A DNA stretch of 64,000 nucleotides, from assembly GCF_016801865.2 (NCBI RefSeq), contig NC_068938.1, positions 219,669,827-219,733,826 on the forward strand, written 5' to 3'. Shown piece after piece: positions 22,984 to 34,400 of this stretch. Below the pieces are notes generated by a model. It had not been told where the DNA came from. It did no database searches and saw nothing but the letters and a program-made list of their open reading frames with translations. A program made the translations under genes and the position numbers. The first letter of the stretch is position 1. The number at the start of each line of letters is the position of its first letter. This stretch comes from Culex pipiens pallens. Lineage: Eukaryota > Arthropoda > Insecta > Diptera > Culicidae.

Positions 22984-23160
22984 ATGATTATCATTTCAAT
23001 TTTTGTCTTAGTTGAACTGCAAAACTTAAGTATGGAAAACAGTTCTCAAGAATCCACCAACGGAAACTTTAAAATCTACGATGATTCAATGTTTTCACAC
23101 AGCATTTTCAACACCATGCTAAAGAAAGTAGTTCAAAGCAGAAATGGCACGCTCAATTGA
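22984..23160 (+). CDS. Candidate small ORF, 58 aa, unknown
   Basis: ATG at 22984 and TGA at 23158-23160. The first ten residues (MIIISIFVLV) are hydrophobic and could be a short signal peptide; the rest is polar, with possible N-glycosylation sites (NSS, NGT) and a KKVVQSR stretch. Base composition becomes clearly less AT-rich across the second half than in the flanks. No TATA box, polyadenylation signal or relative is evident, and the open frame extends upstream into AT-rich DNA to a stop at 22939, so it may be chance. No function is proposed. Confidence 0.25.
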   Translation: MIIISIFVLVELQNLSMENSSQESTNGNFKIYDDSMFSHSIFNTMLKKVVQSRNGTLN

Positions 23161-24994
23161 AATCCGTGGGTAAACAACATCACAGGATGAATATTCGCAA
23201 CAAGCCGTTATCAGTTTAAAAAACACTGTTGGCAACGAGCGGGACTTTTTTTCTCAGTTTTCTAAGAATCATTCGCCTATGACCAATCGATCAGCTGTAA
23301 TTTCACCGTGGGTGGCCTTGATTGATGCTGCTGATAAGTGATTTAATCTCCAGCAAATAAATTTCATTTGTGATTGTTGCGATTTTGCAACAATGTTTTT
23401 GAGTGATGTCAGGATTGCAAATTTTCATAATAACACACCTTCCAGAACTGGATGTAAAATATCGCAGTTTTGCAAATCTGTATTTTCCCGCAGCCTGAAA
23501 ATTACACCACAGCAATGAAAAATTGGAAGCTCCAACTTTCGCACGAACGAACGTAAATCATGAGCCATGAAACTGTTTTATCTCGTCAACCCAAGGCACC
23601 TCTCGCACAGGCATCGGTTGAAATATTCGGAAATCCTCAACCGCTAATATTTGCGAGCTCACAGCCCCCAGCGTTGGTAATGAACGGGTGGAATTCCCAC
23701 AGATGACACCTTTGAGTTGTGGGTTGAGCTTGTAACTTTGGACGATTCTTGTTTCTGTAAGTGGTTTTTATTTTTATTGGTAAAGTTTTGATCTTCTCAT
23801 TTTTTGTTCTAGTAACAATTAAGAATTGAACAAAAAAATGTTTTTTTTTATGTACATGAGGCCAAAATTACATCCTTTTCCACCATGCTCTCGTTATTAG
23901 CACCCGGCAAACAATAATATTTACATGCTAGCCCCCCTTCCAGCCGGCACTTCCGCCCATCCTGTCCAGTCGACAGTCTACAGTCCTTATGCGCTTTATG
24001 GCTCATTGTGTTTACTCATCATCGCAGACATTTATTTTTTCATTTTATTATTTTTTCATTCCCCAAAGCTCTCACTAAACACTGATGATGTTTAAAAAGC
24101 ACGTTGACCGAGTTGGGGCAAACAAAGTTGGCTTTGCAAAACCGATTTAAACGACGACGGCGACGTCATTTTTCGCGTCACAGTTCGTGCAAACTTGGTC
24201 AGCCAAGCCAATATTAATGGTTTTTCGAGTTGGGATCGATTTGCGCCCCTGGAAGATATGGGAAAGAAAAAATCCCCCGCGCAAATACGCCAACCAACGC
24301 AACCGCAGCCAAACAGGCTGAGCTTTTTCTTTGAACTCGGTGCGACGCGGCCACACGTTTGTTTGTGCGCTCATTGAGGATTCCGGGAGGGGCAGGCCAT
24401 TGAATGGCAAATCAATGGACGTGATTGATGGAATATTTAAAGAGGCTTTGCACGAAAAGATGATCTATTTAGGCAGATTTTGATTATATTTGCACGCTAT
24501 TATTAGTTAAGTTATTTAAACATTGAAACCTCGATGGTTTGACACCAACCAAACGATTGGTTTGATAGTTAGTGTGAGTCCCGTATAAAAAGTGACAGTT
24601 TGTCACTTTGTAGTACGACTTTGTCAAACCAACTTGGTACAAACTAAAATGTGTCAAACGAAAAAATGACCAACAACCGGGGTTTGAGTGTATATTAGGG
24701 TGTTCCAAATCTAAGCTTACTTTGGGCTACCCCCTGAAATCAAATATTGGCCCACCACTAGGCTGAATTCCAAATTTGAGCTAATTCTGACCACGGGAAC
24801 CCCTCTCCATAAGGCCTTGAAGTTTGTTTGAGAAAAATTGTCAACATGTTTGGAGAAAGCCACTATGTTTGAAAATTAAATCGTTCGTTTCAATCAAAAT
24901 AAATTCATGATTTAAATTTTACAATTTTACAAAAGCACGAATTTACAATCTTATTTTCAGTAGATAATATGATTTGATACTGTAAATTAAACTT
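23161..24994. other. Largely unique intergenic block
   Basis: 23500-24450 is moderately GC-rich with no supported gene; GGGAATTCCACCC on the minus strand near 23687-23699 resembles an NF-kappaB site. 24700-24840 (GGGTGTTCCAAATCTAAGC..TTGGGCTACCCCCTG) looks like a dispersed repeat, but no second copy is in the window. Confidence 0.4.
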
Positions 24995-25115
24995 TCAAAA
25001 TACAACTTTTATGGTACCATCATCAAGAGTGACATTGAGTCTGCTGAAATTTGTATGACACAATTTCACCCCCAGACCCAATGTCACCCTTGAATAATGG
25101 TACTTTGTATTCAAA
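24995..25115. repeat. Small inverted-repeat element
   Basis: The left arm (GTACCAT..AAGAGTGACATTGAGTCTG) and the right arm (CAGACCCAATGTCACCCTTG..ATGGTAC) are imperfect inverted copies around a short spacer, as in a small MITE. No TSD was recognised. Confidence 0.55.
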
Positions 25116-25414
25116 CAATGTGAATCAATCTGAATGTATTTTGAAAATTGAAACAATTGGCTAATTTCAAGATATATTTTTTGTAGTTTTCAGTATAACA
25201 GACTAGACAGGACTTTATGCGATATTTCTCCAAAAACTTTTTTAAATTTACTAAACAGTGTGCAAATTTATTAAACATCAATCAAATAACAATATCCAAA
25301 TCAGAAAATAAAAGCTTCACAAAACGTGCACTGTCACCAAACTGTAAAATAACGATGCAATTGACAACCAAATCCAGATATTATTGTTCTCCAAGCTTTC
25401 CACCAAAACAACAC

Positions 25415-25781
25415 TTAATGCTTTCCACCCTGCCCCTGGCCGTTTTGCCCTCCCTGGCCCTGGCCTTGACCCTGACCGCCTCCCTGGTTGTGGTCATGGT
25501 CATTTCCACCAGCGTGGTCTTCGATCTCCTCGTTGAAATCATCAAACGGCGACCGGCGGAACCGCGGCATATCTTCAAACGACGGCATGTGGCTATGCTT
25601 CAGCATGGCCTCGATGTCCTCCATTCGACCATCCGGCTTCCTGAAATCGTACTGCCCCTGGCAGACGTCCTGAGAATCGTGGAAAATTTAAATCATTTTG
25701 AAAATGAAGATTTTTTTGCAATCTTACCACCAGCAAAGCAACAGCTACAATCGCCAGCAAAGTAACGGCAAATGCTTTCAT
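25415..25781 (-). CDS. Small secreted Gly/Gln-rich protein, unknown function
   Basis: Two coding exons, 25728-25781 and 25415-25669, joined in phase 0 across a 58-nt intron (GTAAGA..TCTCAG), give 102 aa. Residues 1-23 look like a signal peptide (hydrophobic LLAIVAVALLV core), so it is probably secreted. The middle is charged, with several His and Asp residues (HSH, DHDHN), and RFRR at 54-57 is a possible furin-type site. The last 23 residues are a low-complexity G/Q run that ends in GGKH. A TATA box lies about 90 nt upstream. Short G/Q- or G/H-rich secreted proteins in insects include antimicrobial, salivary and cuticle-linked types; none can be assigned here. The gene is single in the window and lies 2.7 kb downstream of the lipase gene on the same strand. 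Confidence 0.82.
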
Positions 25782-25869
25782 TTTGTGTGCAGATTGTTCA
25801 AAATGTGGGAACCAACTATCAGAACGCTCTCCAAAACTTTGTGTGACTTCTGCTCACCAAAAGCCGCCG

Positions 25870-25876
25870 TTTTATA
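25870..25876 (-). promoter_or_regulatory. TATA box of the Gly/Gln-rich secreted gene
   Basis: TATAAAA on the minus strand, 89 nt upstream of the ATG at 25779-25781. A CACGTGG motif lies just upstream at 25890-25896. Confidence 0.65.
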
Positions 25877-25896
25877 AGTGTCTAAATACCACGTGG

Positions 25897-26439
25897 CTCA
25901 CCGGCACTGGTGACAGTGAAACATAAGGTTCGGAAATGGTCGTAATCCATTACCACCGTGATATCGATCACTGCACTAGATCGTGTGCTTGATAGTGCAC
26001 CATTGCACCTTCATTAGAACAATACTGTGTGTTGTTGCCGGGCAATCGCAAGAAATGACAACAAAAACTGCGTAGCGAGAGTGTTCAGTGTTGTTATCTG
26101 TTGCCACACTTATTTCAAATCTGATTTTTGTTGTTTTTCGGTATTTTTACATGCAATGCTTAGTGTCATCAGAAATATAAAATGCTTCAATATTCGCCAA
26201 AATCAAGAAATGGTCAGCGTGTACACGCTCCATACAAAAAATATTTGTTCTGTACAGAAATTACGAGCGGTTTGCTATTCACGAGGGGGGAGGGGATTTC
26301 AAAAAAAGTGTCCCCGAGGTTCCCAAGGCTCTACAAAGTGCGGGATTTGGTCCCTTAAAACATAACCACAAATTTAAAAAAAAAATCTATTTACATACAA
26401 AGTTGTCGGAATTTTTTTTCTGTGTACCTATTGTTCCTA
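25897..26439. other. Intergenic stretch upstream of the Gly/Gln-rich gene
   Basis: No gene is seen. 26285-26345 (GGGGGAGGGG..AAAAAAAGTGTCC) resembles the inner part of the 9808-9938 MITE family. Confidence 0.4.
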
Positions 26440-26790
26440 AAAAGTCCTCAGCTATTCTTAAACATTTGCCGAAGTCACCAAATCGATCAGAAAATTCATT
26501 CTATAGAAACAGATTACCGAATATTCATGTACCGTCATTTGGGGCGAACCGGGACTACAGTCTGAATAGGGAAAGCAGTTTTATAGAACTTAAAGCTTTT
26601 AAAAACCCACCAGAAAAATCAAAATATTGAGGTCCAAAACCGTTATAACTGCTGTCTCGATTCGCCCCTGTTGACGGTACCATTTTTGTACGGACAGTTG
26701 CCAAAATTATTTGTAGACTTGTATGGGTGAACCAATGATACAACATGGCTTCTTTAGTTACAGGGAAGGCCTCCAAAAACTTTGAGCCAA
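26440..26790 (+). repeat. Copy of the 569-1216 repeat core, split by a TA MITE
   Basis: Reads GCCGAAGTCACCAAATCGATC, continues to the insertion at 26532, and resumes with CCATTTTTGTACGGACAGTT. Removing the insert and one TA restores the order of motifs seen at 1025-1110. Confidence 0.8.
26532..26677. mobile_element. Nested MITE with TA duplication (mariner-type)
   Basis: Ends are CCGTCATTTGGGGCGAA and TTCGCCCCTGTTGACGG, flanked by TA at 26530-26531 and 26678-26679. TA duplication is typical of Tc1/mariner-type elements. 146 bp, no coding potential. Confidence 0.88.
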
Positions 26791-26886
26791 ACCACAAAAT
26801 ATAAAAATACAGTTAATCAGTCAATTTCGTAGACAATTGATCAAAAATGAATTATTATGGTATGATTCATATGTTGATATAAAAAT

Positions 26887-27036
26887 CTGGAGTTTTTTTT
26901 AAAGGTCCAATAAACCAAATTTTCAATTTTTGCTTTTTGGGTGTTTTAGAACCGCCTTGAGTCAGGGGTATTCAAAAACACCCAAAAAGCAAAAAATGAA
27001 AATTTGGTTTATTGAACCTTTAAAAAAAAACTCCAG
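26887..27036. mobile_element. 150-bp MITE with CTGGAGTTTTTTTT ends
   Basis: Near-perfect inverted arms: CTGGAGTTTTTTTTAAAGG and its complement, then CCAATAAACC..GGTTTATTG, then CTTTTTGGGTGTTTT..AAAACACCCAAAAAG. Flanked by AAAT on both sides, a possible 4-bp TSD. Copies at 43757-43897 and, split, at 49306-51454; decayed ends at 59160 and 62530-62640. Confidence 0.85.
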
Positions 27037-28470
27037 AAATGCTTTTCCTTTTTATTATTATTTTTTTAAAGGTGGAAATTGTAATTTTCAAATTAAAATC
27101 AAGTAAGCAATCGAAGAAGATTTTTTTATTTGTAGTTTTGTTTTCCAACATCTTAGACAATTTTCCTACAATTTTCTGTGTGTAATCGGAACGTTGTCAT
27201 CACGGAACCTTTATTAAGGAAAATATTTCTCCAAATTCCAAAATTAATTGAATACAAATAATAAATAAAAACCATTTTTGGTTTTCAAGGATAGTTGCTC
27301 AATATTGTTTGTAAGATAAATGGAAGATTGGTAATATTTGGAGGATTTTCTAGTCAAATATTGTTGAAATTGAAAGCGCATTCACGCAGCAGATTATGAT
27401 ATCTACGGTGATATGTAATAAAAACTAAAATCTTTGGGGACCAGCACGTGGCATTGATTGAAAGCCAGCTGCTAGGTGAAGCACATATTCTGTAATTCCA
27501 AGGTCGATATGCAAATTTTGTTTTCGGTTAACTTCAAGGACATGTGATTAATAAATAAAAACATTAAAAAAAAAACTTTAGTATAAAACTATATATTTCA
27601 ACGCCACTCAACACTGAATATACAAAAAACGTTCACATTCATTTGCTTTGCTGCTTTTTATAAATAATAAATAGCATTCATATCACAACCAAAATTAACG
27701 TTCTGGAAAAACCGTTTTGCTGCCACTCCTCGTGTATATCTTCCACTTGTATATCTTTCGTTTCTTCAATATCAAATAAAATTTCCCCCCTATTTTTCTA
27801 AAATAGTAAAAAGGCGCTTCTCAACCTTCGAGACGAAGCAGTGGAAAAGCGCAATACTTGGAATGAATACCATCCTGTCCTGTCATTTCGCACTTTCGCT
27901 CAACGCACTTTCCCTTCTTAAAAACTAAATTAAAATCTGCTTACCGGGACGAAATAAAAAAAATATCAGCTATTCAGATTCAAATTGGAATGCTTTTGTG
28001 TCTGTTGTTGCACTTACGTCTCTAGAGTAAAGGAAATGGAATTGGATGATTCCGATTTTTGGATGAAATCCCTTCGTTATGGTTTTTTTTGTTGTTGTTT
28101 AGTTTACTTTTGTCTCGTAACGATACACAAGTAGGAAGTGAGCAAGTTTTGTTTAGTCTCTAACACTGTTTACCTCTTTTTTTCTCTCTCTAGATATATG
28201 ATGAAGACAAGTATGAATAATTTTCCTATTTGATAGGGCTTTCTCTGGTTTTGGCTAACAGTACACTTAACTAGCTAAACGCGACAACTTTTCCTAGTCC
28301 TAACTGTATGTGTAGACGGCAAGATTTACAGGTTTCCTTAAGGCACTCATGGACTGTTTTAGTTTTTTTGTCAATTGGAGGGTTACGTTCGATTCTTTGT
28401 TCCTGTTTTGTTTTCCTAACTTTTGGCATCTATTCGGTTGGGTTCACTTTTATTCACATCTTCTTCCTCC
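27037..28470. other. Downstream flank and probable 3' UTR of the lipase gene
   Basis: From about 27590 the DNA looks unique and may include 3' UTR if the near signal at 28449 is skipped. 27037-27590 is AT-rich. No separate gene is seen. Confidence 0.4.
28449..28454 (-). terminator. AATAAA signal just after the lipase stop codon
   Basis: AATAAA on the minus strand about 17 nt beyond the stop codon at 28471-28473. Use of this signal would give a very short 3' UTR. Confidence 0.4.
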
Positions 28471-31400
28471 CTAAATCTCCTGCAAAGAGAGCATCGATCC
28501 GTTGTGAGTTTTCTGCTCCTCGAGAATCCTGGTCAGCGTGCGGAACACGTTGTCCGGCAGGTGGTCCAGCAGCATCCGGGGCATCACCTTGAGCTCCATA
28601 AAGTCCTCGGCGGTGGCCCAGCGCATCTCGAAGGTGGGACCGCCGGTGTTGGTTTTTCTGGGAGAAAAATGGATTAGATTTTTGGCTGAAATTATTAGTT
28701 GAGTAGAAATTACTTTTCAAGCTCCGTCTTTTTGCGCCTCACAATGTGCAAGATTCTTCCTCCGGTAAACAATCGAGTTTTGGCGAATCTCCGTTTGGAG
28801 ATTTCACTGGAAAGTACTCCGTTTTCCTGTAAAAATCAGCACATTTAGAAATAACACAAAATTAAAAGAGAGTGAAGCATTTACCGCAGCAGTCACCGTT
28901 TGGATTGGTCGCTCGTTGAGCAGCGGACTTTGTCCGGCCTTTTTCGTGATTTCCGTCACGTCATGCCACGTGGTTTCCAAATCACGAGACGGTACACCAA
29001 ACAAGGCGTACCCGAAACCGTTCAACATTATTCGCCACTAGAAAAGATAAAGCATAGCCATTAAACTTGCATGCAACATTGCGTGCGAAGCTTTCGCTTG
29101 AACGCAAAGCTTTCCGCCGCTTACCTTGGGCAGCTTGCAGGCCCGTATCGTCTCGATAACACTGGTTCGCAGATTTTCAATCGAATCCACCCCCAATCGC
29201 ATCACGAAATCGTCCCCGACGCCGATGGTGAACGCGTACCCCTCGGTGTACCGAGCAGCTTCCCGACTCAACAGACCAGCTGGAGTGGCGAACGCGTACA
29301 CCCGCAGATCCGGGAACCGGCTACGCAGCTTGGCCGCCAACAAGATGGCCACCCCGGCGCCCAGACTGTGTCCCGTCAACACCAACGTGTACTCCGGGTA
29401 CATGTTGCAAATTCGCTCGAGCATGTTTCCTTCGCGAAGGCGTTTCAGCATGCAATCCACTCCGGCCACCATTCCACGATGGGCGGACGACTCCGGAGGC
29501 ATTCCGGGAGCCTCGAATCGCTCGGCGTTGGCCACCAGATCGGTGAACACGTCTCGCATCGACAGACTGCCTCGAATCGAAATGACGATGCTCTTGGTGC
29601 TGTGATCTGCCAGCACGCAAAATGGAAGCTACAAAAAAAATGAAACACAATTAGTAGAAAAATCACCTCGTTAAAGCGAAGAATTTTCCAATTAAGTTTT
29701 ACGAGAAAATGCTCAAGATATAAGGGGAGACAATTTGCCGCAGAGTTCATCATCGGCCCTCAAACCATGAAGTGGATCACGTTGTTCCTGTTCTATTTGC
29801 ACTCCTTGCAGTGCCAAGCCAACGGTAAGTTTCCACAATTTATTCCACCCAAAAAAAATCTGAATAACAAATTTCCTAAAACCCCAAAATCCTCCTTCCC
29901 CCCACACAGATCATGCCACCGCCACAATCAACCACAGACAGTTCTCGTCACAGGTCCATCTCGACGCTGCCACCGGGTTGCCAACGCTGCACAAATCCGA
30001 CTGCGAGTGTCTCACCAAAATTCACCTCGTGACCACCCGCACCGCCGTGGAACCCCAGCAAGTCCCGCCTCTCGGATTGTGCCGCTGCCAGGAGTGCGAG
30101 GCGCACGAGCTTGACGAGCAGGGAAACCCCAAATTCAACTGCCACGAGCGTCACGTGCCGGAAAAGCTCGTTATGCGACGATTGAACCGACACAAGCGGG
30201 CCTTCAGCTGGGAGGACATTATCGGGAAGATTTCGCTGATGGGGAGTATCGACAATCAGTACAGCAAGAAGACGCAAGGGTACTTCCACTACAATTACGG
30301 AACTTCGGATAGTCCGGGTGAGGCAGGGGTGAAGCCAACGACGGCAAAGCCGGCTACGACGACGACTAAGCTGCCTGAGACGACCCCGCCGGAGTAGTGG
30401 AAATTTATGGAGGAAAAGAACAATGAAACATTAAACTAGCAATGTGTTCTATTTTAAGTATGGCGATAAAAAATAAAGTGGTTTAATGGTGTGAAATTGC
30501 CAAGAATGCAAAATAAGCATTTAAATTCCAGAGAAATATTCCATTTCAGTTAAAAAAAATAACTATTTTGTAGATTATTTAAAAAATGTAAAACTGTAAA
30601 GTATCCAAAATTACCGAGTTCATATTTTTGCTTACTGGCTGATTCTATGAAAAAATAATGTAAATTCCAAGGTTGTAAATTGATAAAATTATCGTCGATA
30701 ATATTAGCGTCTAATAGAGGTGGGCAAATAAAGAGCGAGCCGCTCAAAGAGCCGGTTCATTAAAAAGAGCGAACGAACCATGGCTCACAAAAAAAGAACC
30801 GCGGTTCTTTTTTAAACTCCGGTCTTTTGAAAGAACCGTTTCAAAATGGAATAAGTTTTAAACTTGTTATAAATATAATTGATTTAATTTCCAACAAATT
30901 GTAGAGTTAAATTTGTTTTGAGAATTGAAAATACAACTTCAAATATTTCAATGCTAATAAAAATACAACATTGTCCCTTAGTGTACTTTTTCAAGTACTT
31001 TAGGATAAAAACGGCATGTTTTTTTTCTGTTTGAGTATTAAGACACTGAATCCTGATTACAAGGACTATTGTATCGTGTTACCCATTTTTACTGTTATTA
31101 AGCATTTCCAGATCTATAACACAGTCCCTATTGAGAGGGAAAGTGCTGTTCCATCCAGATGCTGTAAACTCCATTCCTTGTGCCTTGTGCGCTATGTTTC
31201 GCTAGAACCGCGGTGACAATTTTTTCGTGTCATTTTTCAAGCTCTTCCCAGCAGCTATTATTTGCCGCGCGGGGTCTTGTAAAGACAATTGTCTTTTTGC
31301 AGCGCTACTTTTGCGGTGTTCCCTTTGCTCTGATCTAGACAATGCGACTGGACTGCAGTGCAATACCGATCGGCTGGGCATTATTTACATGCGAAGGCAC

Positions 31401-34400
31401 GAGGAATGTATTTTGGGAAAGAGGCGCAAAGGAATATCCCAAGATCGATCACATGCTTGAAGAGCACGTGAAGCAACCGTTTTATACTCATGCGGTTGCT
31501 GCTACCTCTGAACTTAAACCTAAGGCTGCCACCCTGAGAAGAACTCATGACTTTCCGCTTATGAGGCGAAACCCGTAACCATTCGGCCACAGGAGGTTGG
31601 CAACGTAAACGGCATGTTAATGAGGGGCTATTTCCCGACATTTTCTGCTGAATCGTCATATTTCATTGGGGAGTCTATAAAAACTTTCTCATAAATAAAC
31701 ATTGAAAGACTCCCAATACCATTGATGTCAATCTTTGAACACCAATTAATATTATTCAAGCCTTGATTCAAGCCAGTGTTGGAATTCGAGCGAGAAGAAG
31801 AAAAGCATTTCTCACTCGCGAGCGAGGAAGAGAACTTGTAGTACTATTCTCTTCTCGCTCGCGCTCGCATTTTCGTTCGCGTTCTCGCTCTCGCCGCGAG
31901 CGCTCGCGAGCGCCTCGTGCTAGCCGTTCGTCCCAAGCTTGCAATTTGTTTATCAGGCTTATGAATACGAACCGATGATGTAAAGGTGTGACTTCAATCG
32001 CTGTGTTGTTTTTTTTTTTTCGTTTCTAACACGTTAAACTTCTCGCGAACGGGCAGTTCTGGCTCGCGAGCTATCCCGTTCGCGAGCGGAGGAGGGCACG
32101 GGCAATCAGTGAGTTTCTCTCGGCAGCTCGAGACTCGCGGCGAGAACTCGAGAGAGAGAAATTTTTCTCGGGAGAGCGTGATAATACCAACACTGATTCA
32201 AGCTTATATTTTCAGTCTCCTACAATTTTTTAAAAATTCCAAAGGAAATGATTTTTTAAAACAAAATGAAGAAACTCTTAACTGTATTCTTCGTACATTA
32301 AAGTATTAGCCGAATACTAATTTGAGGATTTCAAATTGCTTAACTTGTAAATTATCAAAAATCTACTAAATAGCTTAGAGACTTAGGAAAAAAAATAAAT
32401 CCTCTTGCCCGAATAAAATTTAGCGTTTATAGGCTTTATCGTTCAAATCAGAATGTAGAAAAGAGTTAACAGAATATTTTCTCTTAATAAAATATCAGCA
32501 TTAGTTCAATCATGGCAGAAATAAACGCCATTTTAACATTAATAGCAATTTCTCCAAAGTCCTAGATTTAAGTTTGGATGCCATTCAATCATTCAAACGT
32601 TTAGGTTCAAGTAGAAATGTTGAAATAGAGATCGCCAAGACCTATAGATTTAAATGGCATCTTCTCGTTTTTAGTTATTTTTTTAAATAATTTCTATAAC
32701 TCCAATGTGAAAAAGCTTTTAAAATCACACCATTCTTTAAAAAACTATCATTTTCATCTATATTTTGAGAAAGAGCGAAAGAGCCGTTCAAAAGAGCGGC
32801 TCTTTTAAATGAGCGGCTCCTAAAAAAGAGCGGTTTTGCCCACCTCTAGCGTCTAACGATAACAATGATCTATCGTTATCGTTATCGTCATTTCGATAAT
32901 TCTATCGGCGATAATCTTATCGACAATAACTTTTTTCTAAAATATTTAACTTTTTTCAACCATATGATGATGTTAGATGTAACATTTTTAATGAGTACAC
33001 TAAGAATATATGTTATGATGATGTATGTTACTCAAGATCTATCACAAAATACCAAAGATTTTGAAAATGCTAAAATTTTCATAATTTGCAAAATGAGTAG
33101 CGAAATTTGAGCTTTTCTGTGAAATACTCAAATTTTAACAAAAAATTCAAATTAAAGAACGAAAAATCAAAGCATGCTTCTTTAAGGAACTGATAAATTT
33201 GTTGACAGCTAGAGCAATATTGTTTTCGAGAAGATCGATAGCCAGAGAGTCGACTTTACTCAAATTTCCATAATTCGCAATACGGGTATCAAACGAAGTG
33301 AAATTTAATAAGCATTTTCACTTTATTAGAGTTTTGTGAAATAATAAAATTTTCTCATAATATCGTGTTTTTTTATTTGAAAATACACAAATTTCAATAA
33401 TTTGAATATAAACGAATCGAAATTTTGTACGCATTTTCACATTATCCGGGTTGATTTGTAAAGTACTTAAATACTCAAATTTTCAGACTTCGCAATATGA
33501 GTATCAAACAAAGCGCAATTTTGAATGCAGTTTAATTTTTTGTTTTTTTTTTTAAATACATCTCGGATGAGTTTTCAAAAAGCCGTAAGAGCCACCTAGA
33601 CGTCCGACACTAATATTCGTTTTTCTCCAAATTGTATCAAAATGTTATTTATTTTTAGTTTGTGGCACTTGTAAGACGTGTAGATGAACAATCTTAAGCA
33701 TGTTTGAAATTGGTTTTTTGTAAGTAGGTCGAATACCGAGGCAAAAAAGGCTTTGTTTACCATTGGCTCTTACGTCTTTTTGAAAACTAATCCGAGACAT
33801 GTACTTTTGCATGTATTTCACTAAATTATTATTTTTTTTGTAAAATACTGAAAGTTTCACAAAATACGATATTTTTAAAATACCGTATTTTTGTTTAAAA
33901 TTTTAGTATTTTAAAAAATAAGGTACTTGTAAAAATTCGAGTATTCTACAAACAAAACTCTAAAAAAAATCATAAAAAAATTAATTCGTTTGATAATGAA
34001 TCATGAAAATTTGAGTATTTTCGAAAAAAAATACTGCATATGTTTAAATGAATGAATGAATGAAACTTTGTCCTAAGGGGTAATTTTTGTCCCTGATCCA
34101 GAATACAAGCTCCATTTTTTGATGTCTCGTTACAGAGAGGCGGTATGACCCCTTCCATTTAAAATTTTAAAAGACGTGATGGTTTGTAAATTCGGTGTCA
34201 AAGGGACATTTTTGTAAAATAAGTCAAAGTACTCAGAATGCCGAAAAAACGTATTTTTCATCAAAAAAAATTCCAAAAATATTTTCAAAAGTTCACGTTG
34301 CTCCACTGTATTTTTTTTTTTTTAGGCGCATGTAATTTTGTGGGAAATTTTATGTACTTTTCAAATCTACAATAGCCCAGAAGGTTTTTTTTATTTAGAA

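Larger units (their letters stand above)
30715..32848. mobile_element. hAT element, second copy, enlarged by insertions
   Basis: Same ends as 4480-5318 (TAGAGGTGGGCAAA, TTTGCCCACCTCTA) with a different perfect 8-bp TSD, GCGTCTAA, at 30707-30714 and 32849-32856. It is 2134 bp against 839 bp because about 1.26 kb is inserted at roughly 30966-32226, including a SINE and another hAT element. The target lies in a stretch of ATCG-type repeats (ATTATCGTCGATAAT before, ATCGTTATCG after). Confidence 0.95.

Noticed and set aside
29071..29643. Plus-strand frames of 159-190 codons opposite the lipase catalytic exon
   Set aside because: Antisense shadows; the minus strand carries GHSLGAG and fits the family.
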